Shown piece by piece: positions 8,434-16,124 of a DNA stretch of 64,000 nt (position 1 is its first letter; each line of letters starts with the position of its first letter). The position numbers and the translations under genes were made by a program. This DNA comes from an uncultured Acidobacteriia bacterium (GTDB lineage Bacteria > Acidobacteriota > Terriglobia > Bryobacterales > Bryobacteraceae): contig CAINNJ010000038.1 in NCBI GenBank assembly GCA_903851195.1, forward strand, positions 62,001 to 126,000, in the 5' to 3' direction. The notes beneath the pieces were generated by a model that was given only the letters and a program-made list of their open reading frames with translations, had not been told where the DNA came from and made no database searches.

Positions 8434-9084
8434 ATGCTTCTTCGTTCCGCGGTGACTTTGGCCCTGTTCTTCACGGTGACGGGCTGCAGCCGCGCGCCCG
8501 AACCGGTCGTGGCCAAACCGGCGGAAACGGCGGCGGCCAATCCCCCCGTTCCTGCCGCTGCTCCGCCTCCCGCGCCCACGGAAGAACCGCCCGTGCCGGC
8601 GGCACAGTTTGGACCTTCCATGGCGTGGCAGGTCCGAACCGTGCCAAACCCGGACGATGGCACCGAAGTCGTCGTGGGCGCGCTGGACGCTCAGGATACG
8701 ATCGCAACCCGGACCGGTCCCCAAAAGCCGTCACTGCTGCTGCGCTGCATAGGCGGAAAGCCGGATATCGTCATCGCCACGCATGCCATGGCCCAGACGG
8801 TACCGGACGGGAATCTCCGGGTCGTCCGTTTCCGCTTTCGGAACGACTTCACGGGTGGCAGGGGTTCCAAAGCGGAACGGGTGCTGGCGGCACGCGAATC
8901 GCAGGATCACGAATCGTTCCTGTTTACCAACGTGGGCGGCGAATTCGCGAAGCTCGCCACCACGGAGACGCTTCACGTCGCCTTTACCCGGTTACGGGGA
9001 GAAGACGCTGCTTTCTCGTTCCGCCTCGGCGGCTACGAAGAAGCCCGGTCCGCTCTGAAAGCCCGTTGTCCGTCTATTCCCTGA
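8434..9084 (+). CDS. Lipoprotein with a VasI/TagO-like domain, function unknown
   Basis: A 216-residue protein with a lipoprotein signal (lipobox VTGC, Cys near residue 18), a Pro/Ala-rich tether to about residue 55, and a globular C-terminal domain. The domain pattern (an initial W, a DDGTEVVV segment, PSLLLRC, a late AFSFRLGGYEEA and a final Cys) resembles the VasI/TagO-like fold found in some type VI secretion accessory proteins and in unrelated envelope proteins. No type VI genes are in the window, so I do not infer that role. The two Cys of the domain (in LLRC and KARC) could form a disulfide. It starts 50 bases after polA and converges on the PEP-CTERM gene at 9104. Confidence 0.65.
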   Translation: MLLRSAVTLALFFTVTGCSRAPEPVVAKPAETAAANPPVPAAAPPPAPTEEPPVPAAQFGPSMAWQVRTVPNPDDGTEVVVGALDAQDTIATRTGPQKPSLLLRCIGGKPDIVIATHAMAQTVPDGNLRVVRFRFRNDFTGGRGSKAERVLAARESQDHESFLFTNVGGEFAKLATTETLHVAFTRLRGEDAAFSFRLGGYEEARSALKARCPSIP

Positions 9085-9103
9085 CCTGGCCGGCGTCCGC
9101 CGC

Positions 9104-9871
9104 TCACCGGCGGCAAGCTGTCAGCCGGATAGCGAGAAGGCCCAATCCACACACAACCAGGCCTGCCGGTTCCGGGGTCGCCGGTGCCGCCGTGTACATG
9201 TAATCCACCTCCGCAAGGTAGGAGTAACTGTAAATCAGGTTGAGCGCTTCCGTGCTCTGGCCGGGGACATCGAAGACCACGGTGTTGCGGGTGGTGCCCG
9301 ACAGCGAGAAGGTGCCGCCGCCCGCCGCCTGGTAGTTCGCGATCGCCGTTCCTGTCATTCGGACACCGGTCACGCCGGCGAGGCCGACACCGGTCCGAAG
9401 ACCGAACATGTCGTCGGTGTTAGCCACGCTGAACGGACCATAGTTGGGTGAGATCGCCCCGGCCGCCGTCGACTGCGTTCCGATGCAGGTTCCCGCCGCT
9501 GTGCAGTTTCCTGACGCCGTGCCCTCATTGGTATCGAACACCTGGAGATTTTCACCCGTGTATTTGTCGGCGGCGGTCGCCGAATTGGTGAAGGTCCTGA
9601 CCAGATTGGTTGACACGCTGAGATCCCAGGTTTGATCGTCTTCACCGTTGTTTTGCACGGTGAAGACGTAAAAGGTTTCAATGGCCTGAAAATAGAGCTG
9701 CACCGAGGAAAGAGTTCCGAGGCGGCTGTCGAATTTACCGAGGGTGAGTGTGTAGGTCGACCCGGTGGTGGGTCCAAACGTCGCGGTGGAGGAGATGGTA
9801 TCGGCAGGCGCCGTACTCGCGGCGGCAATCCCGAGTGCGGATCCAACGAGAATTCTGTGTACGGTGTTCAT
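9104..9871 (-). CDS. PEP-CTERM sorting domain protein (paralogue 1)
   Basis: A 255-residue exported protein with a signal peptide (MNTVHRILVGSALGIAAAST). The body is Thr/Ser/Gly-rich beta structure, and a C-terminal sorting signal TPEPAGLVVCGLGLLAIRL is followed by a short basic tail. In known systems an exosortase processes such tails and the protein is displayed or released with extracellular polysaccharide. It is clearly a paralogue of the next gene upstream: the same signal-peptide start, the same blocks (NTGT/NNGE-D-DQTWDLS, CIGTQ-TAAG) and the same layout. A cysteine pair occurs in GNCTAAGTCIG. An AAAGGAG ribosome site precedes the ATG. No exosortase gene lies in the window. The function of the body domain is unknown to me. 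Confidence 0.8.
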   Translation of the reverse strand: MNTVHRILVGSALGIAAASTAPADTISSTATFGPTTGSTYTLTLGKFDSRLGTLSSVQLYFQAIETFYVFTVQNNGEDDQTWDLSVSTNLVRTFTNSATAADKYTGENLQVFDTNEGTASGNCTAAGTCIGTQSTAAGAISPNYGPFSVANTDDMFGLRTGVGLAGVTGVRMTGTAIANYQAAGGGTFSLSGTTRNTVVFDVPGQSTEALNLIYSYSYLAEVDYMYTAAPATPEPAGLVVCGLGLLAIRLTACRR

Positions 9872-10048
9872 GCGGCTCCTTTGCGTTTATTGCTTTCGCG
9901 CGAGAGAGCTGAAACCTTCAGGGCCACCGGTCGGTCTGGGGGACGCCGGGGTATTCGCGGAGCAAGGTCGGCTCTGAAGCCGGGAGATGACCCCGGTCTT
10001 CGGCCCGGCTCGTGGAGGAACGGACGCCTGGCAATCGTACTGGAACGG

Positions 10049-10083
10049 AAAAATGCCGGGGCTGATTTGACTCAGCCCCGGCA
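10049..10083 (-). terminator. Rho-independent terminator of the second PEP-CTERM gene
   Basis: A perfect 12-bp stem (10054-10065 with 10072-10083; arm TGCCGGGGCTGA) has a six-base loop. On the minus strand it is followed by a run of five T (10049-10053). It lies 25 bases beyond the stop of the minus-strand gene ending at 10109. An A9 run sits on the other side of the stem. Confidence 0.85.
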
Positions 10084-10108
10084 AAAAAAAACAGTCTAAC
10101 CGGAAAAA

Positions 10109-10900
10109 CTAGCGATTGGAGAGGCCCTTGCGCTTGCCCACCAGGCCGAGACCCAGAAGAGCGGAACCAAACAGAACCATGGTGGCCGGTTCCGGAGTGG
10201 CAGGAGGCGTGTAGGTGTAGTCGACTTCCGCCACGTAAGAATCGGACAGACCGAACAAACTAACGGTCTGGGTTCCTCCCGAGACATCGAAAGCGGTGCT
10301 GGCGCTGGTGGTGCCGGACAGCGTGAACGTTCCGGCGCCCACGTACTTGGAAACGTCACCGACCGCCACAACCTTCTTCAATCCGAAGGTCCCGCCGAGA
10401 CCGGTACCGGTCGTACCCAGGCTGGAAAACGAAGTGCTGTCGTAGGCAATCGTGCCGAGGTGCGTTTTGTCGCCGGCTGCCGTCGTCTGAGTTCCGATGC
10501 AGCTGACGCTGGGAGTTCCGCCCGTCGAGCAGTTACCGAGGGCAAGTCCGTTTCCGGCCGTGTCGACAGTCTGGAACGTTTCGTTGCTGAATTTGTCGAG
10601 TGACGAGGCGCTGTTCACCATCGATTTCACGATCGTGTTGCTGGCCGTGAGGTCCCAGGTCTGGTCACTTGTACCGGTATTCATCACGTACAGGTCCGAG
10701 GCAGCGATGGAGGCTTTGAAATAGATGGTGACGCCGGTGAGCGTACCCGATCCGCTGTATTTGTTGAGAGTGAGTGACCAGCTGGGCGCCGTGGACGACG
10801 AGATAGGCGTGGCTGTAGAGTAAATGGTGTCTGCGGAAGCGAGACCCGCGGCAATAACCGCGAGCGTCGATCCGACGAGAATTCTCCGAACTGTGTTCAT
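10109..10900 (-). CDS. PEP-CTERM sorting domain protein (paralogue 2)
   Basis: A 263-residue exported protein with signal peptide MNTVRRILVGSTLAVIAAGL, a Thr/Ser/Gly-rich beta body, and a canonical sorting tail TPEPATMVLFGSALLGLGLV followed by GKRKG. The tail is an exosortase recognition signal in the characterised systems. Two ATG codons are adjacent; I chose the second (10900) because it keeps a better distance from the AAAGGA ribosome site and aligns with the paralogue at 9104. The blocks DQTWDLTASNT and CIGTQTTAAG are shared with that paralogue. The two genes are separated by 237 bases that contain the terminator above, so they are probably separate transcripts from a tandem duplication. 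No biochemical function can be read from the body. Confidence 0.8.
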   Translation of the reverse strand: MNTVRRILVGSTLAVIAAGLASADTIYSTATPISSSTAPSWSLTLNKYSGSGTLTGVTIYFKASIAASDLYVMNTGTSDQTWDLTASNTIVKSMVNSASSLDKFSNETFQTVDTAGNGLALGNCSTGGTPSVSCIGTQTTAAGDKTHLGTIAYDSTSFSSLGTTGTGLGGTFGLKKVVAVGDVSKYVGAGTFTLSGTTSASTAFDVSGGTQTVSLFGLSDSYVAEVDYTYTPPATPEPATMVLFGSALLGLGLVGKRKGLSNR

Positions 10901-11061
10901 CATGGTCCTTTTAGTGTTTTAAACTTTGTTCGCCAGGGAGCAGTTGCCCTCCGGCCCGCTGGTTCGCTTAAATGGATCCTACCATACATTGCGTATCGAA
11001 TGAGTGAATTTTTTGACACTAAAAGGGACAAAAACCAGTTCCACCGCATACTTTTGTTAAC

Positions 11062-11091
11062 AAAAATGGCGACCCTTTGAGGGGTCGCCAT
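11062..11091 (-). terminator. Rho-independent terminator of the ErpA-like gene
   Basis: Ten-base arms (11066-11075 and 11082-11091; ATGGCGACCC) form a stem with a short loop. On the minus strand a TTTTTG run follows, 33 bases past the stop of the gene ending at 11125. The rest of the 10901-11124 interval is an AT-richer non-coding stretch upstream of the PEP-CTERM gene. Confidence 0.8.
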
Positions 11092-11124
11092 CAAACTTGC
11101 CTGATTTCAGAAAGATAGAGGAGC

Positions 11125-11448
11125 TTACACGCTGAATGAACTGCCGCAGCCGCAGGTCGATTTCACCTGGGGATTGTTGAACTTGAACCCGGAGCCTTCG
11201 AGAGACTCGACGTAGTCCACCTCCGCCCCGTCCAGGTAGAGCAGGCTCGCCTGATCCACGAAAATTTTAAGGCCGTCGTAGTTGTACGTTTTGTCGAGCA
11301 TGTTCGGCGCATTCTCGAACGCCATCGAGTAGCTGAAACCGGAGCAGCCGCCGCCCACGACGGAAATCCGCAGCCCGGCCGGTTTGGGCTCCTGGGAATC
11401 CAGAATCTCCTTCACTTTGCTGACGGCGGTTCCTGTGATGTTTACCAT
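11125..11448 (-). CDS. erpA: Iron-sulfur cluster insertion protein (ErpA/IscA/HesB family)
   Basis: A 107-residue A-type carrier that receives Fe-S clusters from a scaffold and hands them to apo-proteins in the cytoplasm. The three family cysteines are present: Cys35 in GGGCSGFSY, and Cys99 and Cys101 in STCGCGSSF at the C-terminus. The core motif GLKIFVDQASLLYLDGAEVDY also fits the family. Length and ends match the short ErpA/IscA type rather than fused NfuA types. Distinguishing ErpA from IscA or SufA by sequence alone is uncertain, and no isc or suf genes are nearby. It is divergent from the sigma-factor operon and has its own terminator downstream. Confidence 0.88.
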   Translation of the reverse strand: MVNITGTAVSKVKEILDSQEPKPAGLRISVVGGGCSGFSYSMAFENAPNMLDKTYNYDGLKIFVDQASLLYLDGAEVDYVESLEGSGFKFNNPQVKSTCGCGSSFSV

Positions 11449-11702
11449 ATATTTATTGTTTCTCCGTGAAGTGAACGAACTTCATTGTAACTCTTCTTGT
11501 AATGATGCGACCGGCGGCCCGGAGTATTCGACAAAGAGAACTCCCGGCGTACGCCGCGCATCCGGGCTGCTATCGTCAGTACTGCGCCGGATTTTGGCTG
11601 AAACCCGCGGCGGGAGGCACGCGTAACTACCAATGCATGGAAACACTGAGCGGGGCACTTCCACTTCCGGCTTTTGGAACTAATTCCGCACTCAGGACGA
11701 GA

Positions 11703-12293
11703 GTGGACTACGAGACCACACCCGAAGGCGCACTGGTCCGCCGCGCCCAGAGCGGCGATGAATCCGCGTTCCGCGAGATCGTGGAGCGCTACCAGTCGAA
11801 GGTCTTCTCGATCATTCACGGCATTGTCCGGCAGCGAAACGACGTCGAAGACATCGCCCAGCAGGTGTTTGCCAAGGTCTATTTCTCAATCCGGAACTTC
11901 GATTTCCGGAGTTCCCTGATCACCTGGATCTACAAGATTACTGTCAACGAATGCTTCGACTACCTTCGTAAGAAGAAGGTCCGAAAGCTGGTTTACGAGA
12001 GCGACATGAGCGAGGACGAGGTTCGCCGGGTGGAAAACAGCGAACCGCTCCCGGATCGCGGCACCCGCGCCGACACCACTCTGGCGCGACGCGACTACAT
12101 CGTGAAGTTGCTCGACCGCGTCTCCGACGAAGAGAAGAATCTGCTCATGCTGAAGGAAGTGGAGGGCTATTCGGTGGAGGAACTCGCCGGAATGCTCCGG
12201 ATGAACGAGAACACCATCAAAGTGAAACTGTTCCGCGCCCGCCAGAAACTGGTGAAGGCCTCGCAGCGTCTCGATAAAGCTCCGGCACGGTGA
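11703..12293 (+). CDS. ECF (extracytoplasmic function) RNA polymerase sigma factor
   Basis: A group 4 sigma factor of about 196 residues. Region 2 covers the segment from LVRRAQSGDESAFREIVERY through DVEDIAQQVFAKVY and ITWIYKITVNECFDYLRKKK. Region 4 has the helix-turn-helix YSVEELAGMLRMNENTIKVK followed by LFRARQKL. I chose the GTG at 11703, which has an AGGA site five bases upstream and gives the usual short N-terminus; an ATG at 11637 would add 22 residues, and the open frame extends further still to 11502. The next gene encodes a zinc-finger anti-sigma factor and the one after a Spy-like periplasmic protein, so this is probably an envelope-stress regulator released by its anti-sigma factor. 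Its target promoters are not evident from the window. Confidence 0.88.
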   Translation: MDYETTPEGALVRRAQSGDESAFREIVERYQSKVFSIIHGIVRQRNDVEDIAQQVFAKVYFSIRNFDFRSSLITWIYKITVNECFDYLRKKKVRKLVYESDMSEDEVRRVENSEPLPDRGTRADTTLARRDYIVKLLDRVSDEEKNLLMLKEVEGYSVEELAGMLRMNENTIKVKLFRARQKLVKASQRLDKAPAR

Positions 12294-12374
12294 AGCCCCT
12301 CCCGGGCGGCAGGTTGGGCGGACGCCGGCACGGGATGTCCGATATTGTAGTGAACGCGGGAAGAGTGAAGTGAA

Positions 12375-12827
12375 ATGCACGACATCGTAGCGGAACAATT
12401 CGACGATCACCGGAATGGCCGGGCCTCGCAGGCGCTTTACGAGCACCTGGCGGTCTGTCCGGATTGTGTCGCGGAACTTGCCGAACTCGAGCAGGTCACG
12501 AACGCTCTGCACGAGTTCCGGCCGGACACCGACTCCATTCCTGCTCCCTCGCTCGGCTTCTATAACCGTGTCGCCTGCCGGATCCGCGAAGACGAACAGA
12601 GCCAGTCGTGGTCGTTCTTCTCACCCGGAATCGCGTTCTTTCGCCGGGTGGCTTTCGCCTCCCTGCTGCTTCTGGCCGGTTTGGGCAGTTACCTGGTGAC
12701 CCGTAAAGCGGCCGAACCGGAAGCCGATGCCGTGAGCATCATGGCGCAACACGATGTCCTGCAGTCCCATCCGGAGAGTTCCGACCGCGACAATCTGCTC
12801 TTTGCGCTTGCCAACTATCGGGAGTAA
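12375..12827 (+). CDS. Membrane anti-sigma factor with zinc finger (zf-HC2 type)
   Basis: A 150-residue protein. Near the N-terminus His24, Cys28 and Cys31 (HLAVCPDC) form the HxxxCxxC zinc motif of ZAS-type anti-sigma factors, with an earlier His available as fourth ligand. A single membrane span lies at about residues 87-109 (a LLLLAGLGSYLV core), leaving a ~40-residue C-terminal part on the periplasmic side. The layout (cytoplasmic sigma-binding domain, one span, short sensor) and the position 82 bases after the ECF sigma gene argue that it holds that sigma factor inactive until an envelope signal. It runs into the Spy-like gene 17 bases later. Confidence 0.82.
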   Translation: MHDIVAEQFDDHRNGRASQALYEHLAVCPDCVAELAELEQVTNALHEFRPDTDSIPAPSLGFYNRVACRIREDEQSQSWSFFSPGIAFFRRVAFASLLLLAGLGSYLVTRKAAEPEADAVSIMAQHDVLQSHPESSDRDNLLFALANYRE

Positions 12828-12844
12828 CGGGGTATAACTCGTAC

Positions 12845-13195
12845 ATGTCCTCGGTAACGCTGCCCCGCCCTGCCGAACGAGTCGCGATCTTCTCTCTGGT
12901 CCTCGTCTTCCTCTGCGGCTCGGTGGCCGGCGCGCTCCTGATGAGCTTCTGGATCCATCCGCGGGTGCAGCACCCTTCCCAGGTCGCCATGATGATGTCG
13001 ATCGACGAATGGAAACAACAACTTTCCCTGTCCGACGACCAGCTGCGCCAGCTGACCTCCGTGCTCGACGATTTTTCCCATTACTACGACAATCTCCTCG
13101 CCGACGGCAACAGCCGGATTCTGCAGATCCTCAATCCGGAGCAAAAGCTCAAATTTGAGCGGATGCTGCGCGAACACAAAAAGACCCCGAATTGA
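12845..13195 (+). CDS. Spy/CpxP-like periplasmic heavy-metal-sensor/chaperone-type protein
   Basis: A 116-residue protein with an N-terminal membrane or signal segment (FSLVLVFLCGSVAGALLMSF) and a helical body. The body carries LSLSDDQLRQLTSVLDDF and a later ILNPEQKLKFERML, a two-part pattern typical of the Spy/CpxP/ZraP-like families that bind misfolded proteins or metals in the periplasm. No cleavage site is obvious, so it may stay anchored. It lies 17 bases after the anti-sigma gene, which supports a common envelope-stress operon in which it would be a feedback component or effector. That role is inferred. Confidence 0.7.
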   Translation: MSSVTLPRPAERVAIFSLVLVFLCGSVAGALLMSFWIHPRVQHPSQVAMMMSIDEWKQQLSLSDDQLRQLTSVLDDFSHYYDNLLADGNSRILQILNPEQKLKFERMLREHKKTPN

Positions 13196-13268
13196 GCTTA
13201 ATTAAGGCAATTGAGTTCTTTTCAGAAAACTTCAGGGAGTCCTGCTGTAAACTGTAAGCTTGTTGAGG

Positions 13269-13835
13269 ATGCTGCGCCTGAAGATTCCTTTATTCTTATT
13301 GCTCTGCCTGTTCGGCATGGCGGGTTGCGGCAGTAAATCCGGTTCCCCTTCCGCGTCCGGCGACGCGCCGTTTTCGGCGTTTGGCAAGAATTCCGCCCCG
13401 ACCGGTTCCGCACGGGCCGGTTCCGTTCCGCTCCGGGCGGCGTCGGCGGCCACTTCCCTGGCGGCCGGAACGATCATCGGCATTGAACTGACGGACGTCG
13501 TGGATTCCGATATGCTGGGCGATAACCTGTTCGTCATGGGAACGGTCGGAGACCCCGTGACCGGACCCGATGGCCTTGTGGCGATTCCGGAAAGTTCCAT
13601 TGCGCTCCTGGTCATCCGCGATGCCGAGCGGGTCGGGACTCATACCCGGCTGCAACTGGCTCTGAACCGCATTCAGGTAGGAGAAAGGACGCTCAAAAAC
13701 GGGAACGGCGCGAAAGATCTCTCCCTGCTCACGTTCGACGAAGACGCCGCGCAGGGCATGGGTCACCGCACGGTCCACCTGCAGCGGCGGGCCTATCTGA
13801 AATTCAAACTGGAAGCGCCTCTCCCCCTTCGCTGA
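13269..13835 (+). CDS. Lipoprotein, function unknown
   Basis: A 188-residue protein with a lipoprotein signal (IPLFLLLCLFGMAGC, Cys about residue 19), a Ser/Ala/Gly-rich tether, and a beta-rich domain of about 130 residues containing AGTIIGIELTDVVDSDM and VAIPESSIALLVIRDAERVG. The start is uncertain: ATG at 13269 is used here, but an in-frame TTG nine bases earlier is possible and neither has a clear ribosome site at normal distance. It lies in the same-strand run begun by the ECF sigma gene, 73 bases after the Spy-like gene. The pattern of the domain (a value, a default, and IPESS-like turn segments) reminds me of envelope proteins with DUF-type barrels, but I do not recognise the family. 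Confidence 0.65.
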   Translation: MLRLKIPLFLLLCLFGMAGCGSKSGSPSASGDAPFSAFGKNSAPTGSARAGSVPLRAASAATSLAAGTIIGIELTDVVDSDMLGDNLFVMGTVGDPVTGPDGLVAIPESSIALLVIRDAERVGTHTRLQLALNRIQVGERTLKNGNGAKDLSLLTFDEDAAQGMGHRTVHLQRRAYLKFKLEAPLPLR

Positions 13836-13891
13836 ACGCTTCCGGCGTGGCCTCTCCGGATTTCTTTGTGAGAGAATGTAGCCGTCTCTAT

Positions 13892-14458
13892 ATGTGTCGA
13901 TCCATACTCGTTATCCTTCTTTCTTTGTCGCTGTTTTCCCTCGGTTGCTCCTCCTCCAGCCGGCAGACCAAGGTCTACCAGACAGGCGAAAAGGCTGAGG
14001 TGGACAAACTCGTTTACACGGTTATCGATACCCAGATTCACCCGCGGCTCGGTGAGGATGGCGAGACGCCCCGCATCCCGCAGAACCGTTTCTATACGGT
14101 GCAGGTGGCCGTCTCCAGCGGCAACAATACGGAGGTTTCGATTCCCGCCATGCAACTGGTGGACGACTCCGGCAAAGCCTACCCGGAACTCGCCGACGGC
14201 ACCAACGTGCCGCACTGGCTGGGTGTGGTGCGGCGCGTGTCTCCCGCACAGACCGAACGCGGCGTGGTGGTCTTCGACGCGCCAGCCGCCCACTACAAAC
14301 TCAAGCTGACCGACGAAACCGATCCCGACGATGTCTACATCGACCTGCCGCTGAGTTTCGTGCATGAGCAGATGGGAAATGAGGATACTCCGGTGGCGCC
14401 CGGAGCGGAAATGCCCGGCCCGCCGCCCGACGAGAAAAAAGCCGGCAAAAAGAAGTAA
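13892..14458 (+). CDS. Lipoprotein with DUF4352-like immunoglobulin fold
   Basis: I start this at the ATG at 13892 (MCRSILVILLSLSLFSLGC), which places a lipobox LSLGC at the end of a 19-residue signal; an in-frame ATG 45 bases earlier would bury the signal. The 188-residue product has a beta domain with YTVIDTQIHPR, NRFYTVQVAVSSG and MQLVDDSGKAYP. This is the strand pattern of DUF4352 (telokin-like) proteins, which are usually extracytoplasmic and often attached to the membrane. The tail is Pro/Gly and Lys-rich (PPPDEKKAGKKK). It sits 56 bases after the previous lipoprotein and 11 bases before the next secreted protein, so all three are probably co-expressed. Its partner or ligand is unknown. 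Confidence 0.68.
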   Translation: MCRSILVILLSLSLFSLGCSSSSRQTKVYQTGEKAEVDKLVYTVIDTQIHPRLGEDGETPRIPQNRFYTVQVAVSSGNNTEVSIPAMQLVDDSGKAYPELADGTNVPHWLGVVRRVSPAQTERGVVVFDAPAAHYKLKLTDETDPDDVYIDLPLSFVHEQMGNEDTPVAPGAEMPGPPPDEKKAGKKK

Positions 14459-14469
14459 TATACAGTCGA

Positions 14470-15381
14470 GTGTTGAATCGGAAATTTTCGCCGGCGGTCG
14501 CCTGTTCCGCCTTCTTTGCAGCGGCACTGTGGGCGCAGAAAACGTCCCCCGCCCCGGCGCCCACGCTGCAGGTGACCAGCCCCATCGTTTCCCAGTTCGA
14601 AGACGGCGCCGCGATTCCCGCCGGCCAGAAACTGGTGCCCGGTGAGACCGTCTACTTTCGGTTCACCGCCGCGGGCTTTCGCATCGGCGACGCGGGCCGT
14701 GTGCAGATCACCGGCCACGCCCAGGCAGTGGATGCCGCGGGCACCCCGATTATGCCGCCCGACGAAGTGGTGATCGGCACTTCCCTGCGCGATGAGGATA
14801 AAGGCTGGAAGCCGGTGCTGCGCTTTCAGTTCCAGATACCTTCCATCGCCCGGCCGGGCACGTACCACATCCGCTTCGAGGCCGTCGATAATCAGGGGAA
14901 AGATAATCAGGCGAAAGATAATCAGGCGAAAGAGAATCAAACGAAGCAAACAGCAACCGGCGACCATACCTTCGAAGTTTCCGGCCTCGAAGTGGCCCCC
15001 AGCCCGACCCTCGTCGTCCGCGGCCTGCACTTCTATCGCACCGCCGACGATGAAACACCCCTGCGCGTGGCCGCCTACCGGGCCGGCGATATGGTGTGGG
15101 TGCGCTTCGACCTGACCGGCTACAAATACGGCGAACAGAATGCCATGGACGTGACCTACGACGTGGCGGTGATGGCGGCGGACGGTAAGACCCTGTTCTC
15201 GCAGCCGGATGCGGCCACGGAGCGCAGCCAGGCCTTCTACCCCCAGCCGTGGGTGCCGGGCTCCTTCAGCCTGACGCTGCAGCCCGATATGGCCAAAGGG
15301 CAGTACAACGTCGAGATCACCGCGCGGGACGGCGTGGGTAAACAGACCGTGAAAAGTTCCGCGCCCTTCCGCGTGGATTAA
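14470..15381 (+). CDS. Secreted protein of unknown function with an internal pentapeptide repeat
   Basis: A 303-residue protein starting at GTG 14470, 11 bases after the previous lipoprotein, with a signal peptide (SPAVACSAFFAAALWAQ). Two beta domains of similar plan are visible, residues ~30-135 (GETVYFRFTAAGFRIGDAG) and ~175-303 (GDMVWVRFDLTGYKYGEQN). The second looks like a duplicate of the first, each with a VxFRFxxxGxxxG block. Between them lies a hydrophilic linker built of four DNQ(G/A)K-type pentapeptides (residues ~140-159). The two domains could bind a shared ligand or form a dimer-like unit; no enzyme motif is seen. The last four bases overlap the convergent rnc gene. Confidence 0.68.
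   Translation: MLNRKFSPAVACSAFFAAALWAQKTSPAPAPTLQVTSPIVSQFEDGAAIPAGQKLVPGETVYFRFTAAGFRIGDAGRVQITGHAQAVDAAGTPIMPPDEVVIGTSLRDEDKGWKPVLRFQFQIPSIARPGTYHIRFEAVDNQGKDNQAKDNQAKENQTKQTATGDHTFEVSGLEVAPSPTLVVRGLHFYRTADDETPLRVAAYRAGDMVWVRFDLTGYKYGEQNAMDVTYDVAVMAADGKTLFSQPDAATERSQAFYPQPWVPGSFSLTLQPDMAKGQYNVEITARDGVGKQTVKSSAPFRVD
14887..14946 (+). repeat. Four tandem 15-bp units coding for DNQ(G/A)K linker
   Basis: Units begin at 14887, 14902, 14917 and 14932. The consensus is GATAATCAGGCGAAA, with the last unit diverged (GAGAATCAAACGAAG). They keep frame and form the linker between two similar domains of a secreted protein. The sequence is AT-richer than the flanking gene, and copy number may vary between strains by slippage. 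Confidence 0.8.
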
Positions 15382-16115
15382 ACCGGCGCCCCGCCCAGCA
15401 GCACCCGGCAGACTTCCCGAGCCGCGTTGTGAGCTGCCGCCTTTTTCGACGAACCTTCGGCCGAGAGCGCGATCTCTTTGCCGAGCCGGACTTCCACCCG
15501 GAAGATTCGCGCATGCGCCGGACCCGCTTCGGACAACAGGACATAGAACGGTTTGGGAAGTGCCCGGTCCCGGGCGAGACGTTCCAGTTCGGCCCGGAAA
15601 TCCTCCGGCGGACCGGCGCCCGCCAGCCGCAGCAACTCGTCGTCATCCGGAATCAGATACCGGACCACAAGTTCGCGAGCGGGATCCGGACCGGCGTCCA
15701 GATAAATCGCCGCCAGCACGGCTTCGAAGGCATTCGCGAGAATTTTCTGTTTGGTGCGGCCGCCCGCCGACTCCTCGCCGCGGCCCAGATGCAGGTAGTT
15801 TCCCAGTTCCAGACGCTGCGCCGCCTGGAGCAGATGCGTGGCGCTCACCAGATGGTTTTTGAGAAGAGAGAGCTGCCCTTCCGTGAAATGCTCAAAACGG
15901 CGAAAGAGCAACTCCCCGACCAGCAGCCCCAGCACCGAATCGCCCAGGAACTCCAGCCGCTCGTTATCGGGAGGCCCCGAGACCGGCTGTCTCTCGTTCG
16001 CGGTGGAACTGTGGGTGAGCGCCCGAACCAGCAATGTACGGTCGGAAAAAACATGTCCGAGGGCCTGTTCAAGGGCCCCCGGACTCGAAACGGCACCGGA
16101 TTTAGAAACGGCCAA
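15378..16115 (-). CDS. rnc: Ribonuclease III
   Basis: The double-strand-specific endoribonuclease that processes rRNA precursors and structured mRNAs. The 245 residues include the catalytic domain (~10-155) with signature NERLEFLGDSVL (Glu55 and Asp59 as metal ligands) and KILANAFEAVLAAIYLD (Glu131), then a double-stranded RNA-binding domain (~168-240: DFRAELERLARD to EGSSKKAAAHNAAREV). Residue 128 is Asn where E. coli has Asp114. This substitution occurs in other RNase III proteins, so I do not call it inactive. The start is TTG at 16115 with a weak ribosome site; no better in-frame start gives a full N-terminus. It is the last gene of a minus-strand run with two TPR proteins, nine bases after the preceding stop. 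Confidence 0.93.
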   Translation of the reverse strand: MAVSKSGAVSSPGALEQALGHVFSDRTLLVRALTHSSTANERQPVSGPPDNERLEFLGDSVLGLLVGELLFRRFEHFTEGQLSLLKNHLVSATHLLQAAQRLELGNYLHLGRGEESAGGRTKQKILANAFEAVLAAIYLDAGPDPARELVVRYLIPDDDELLRLAGAGPPEDFRAELERLARDRALPKPFYVLLSEAGPAHARIFRVEVRLGKEIALSAEGSSKKAAAHNAAREVCRVLLGGAPV

Positions 16116-16124
16116 AGGCAGTCA

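Noticed and set aside
14887-14946. Direct repeats as a CRISPR-like array
   Set aside because: The units are contiguous 15-mers without spacers, in frame within a coding sequence.
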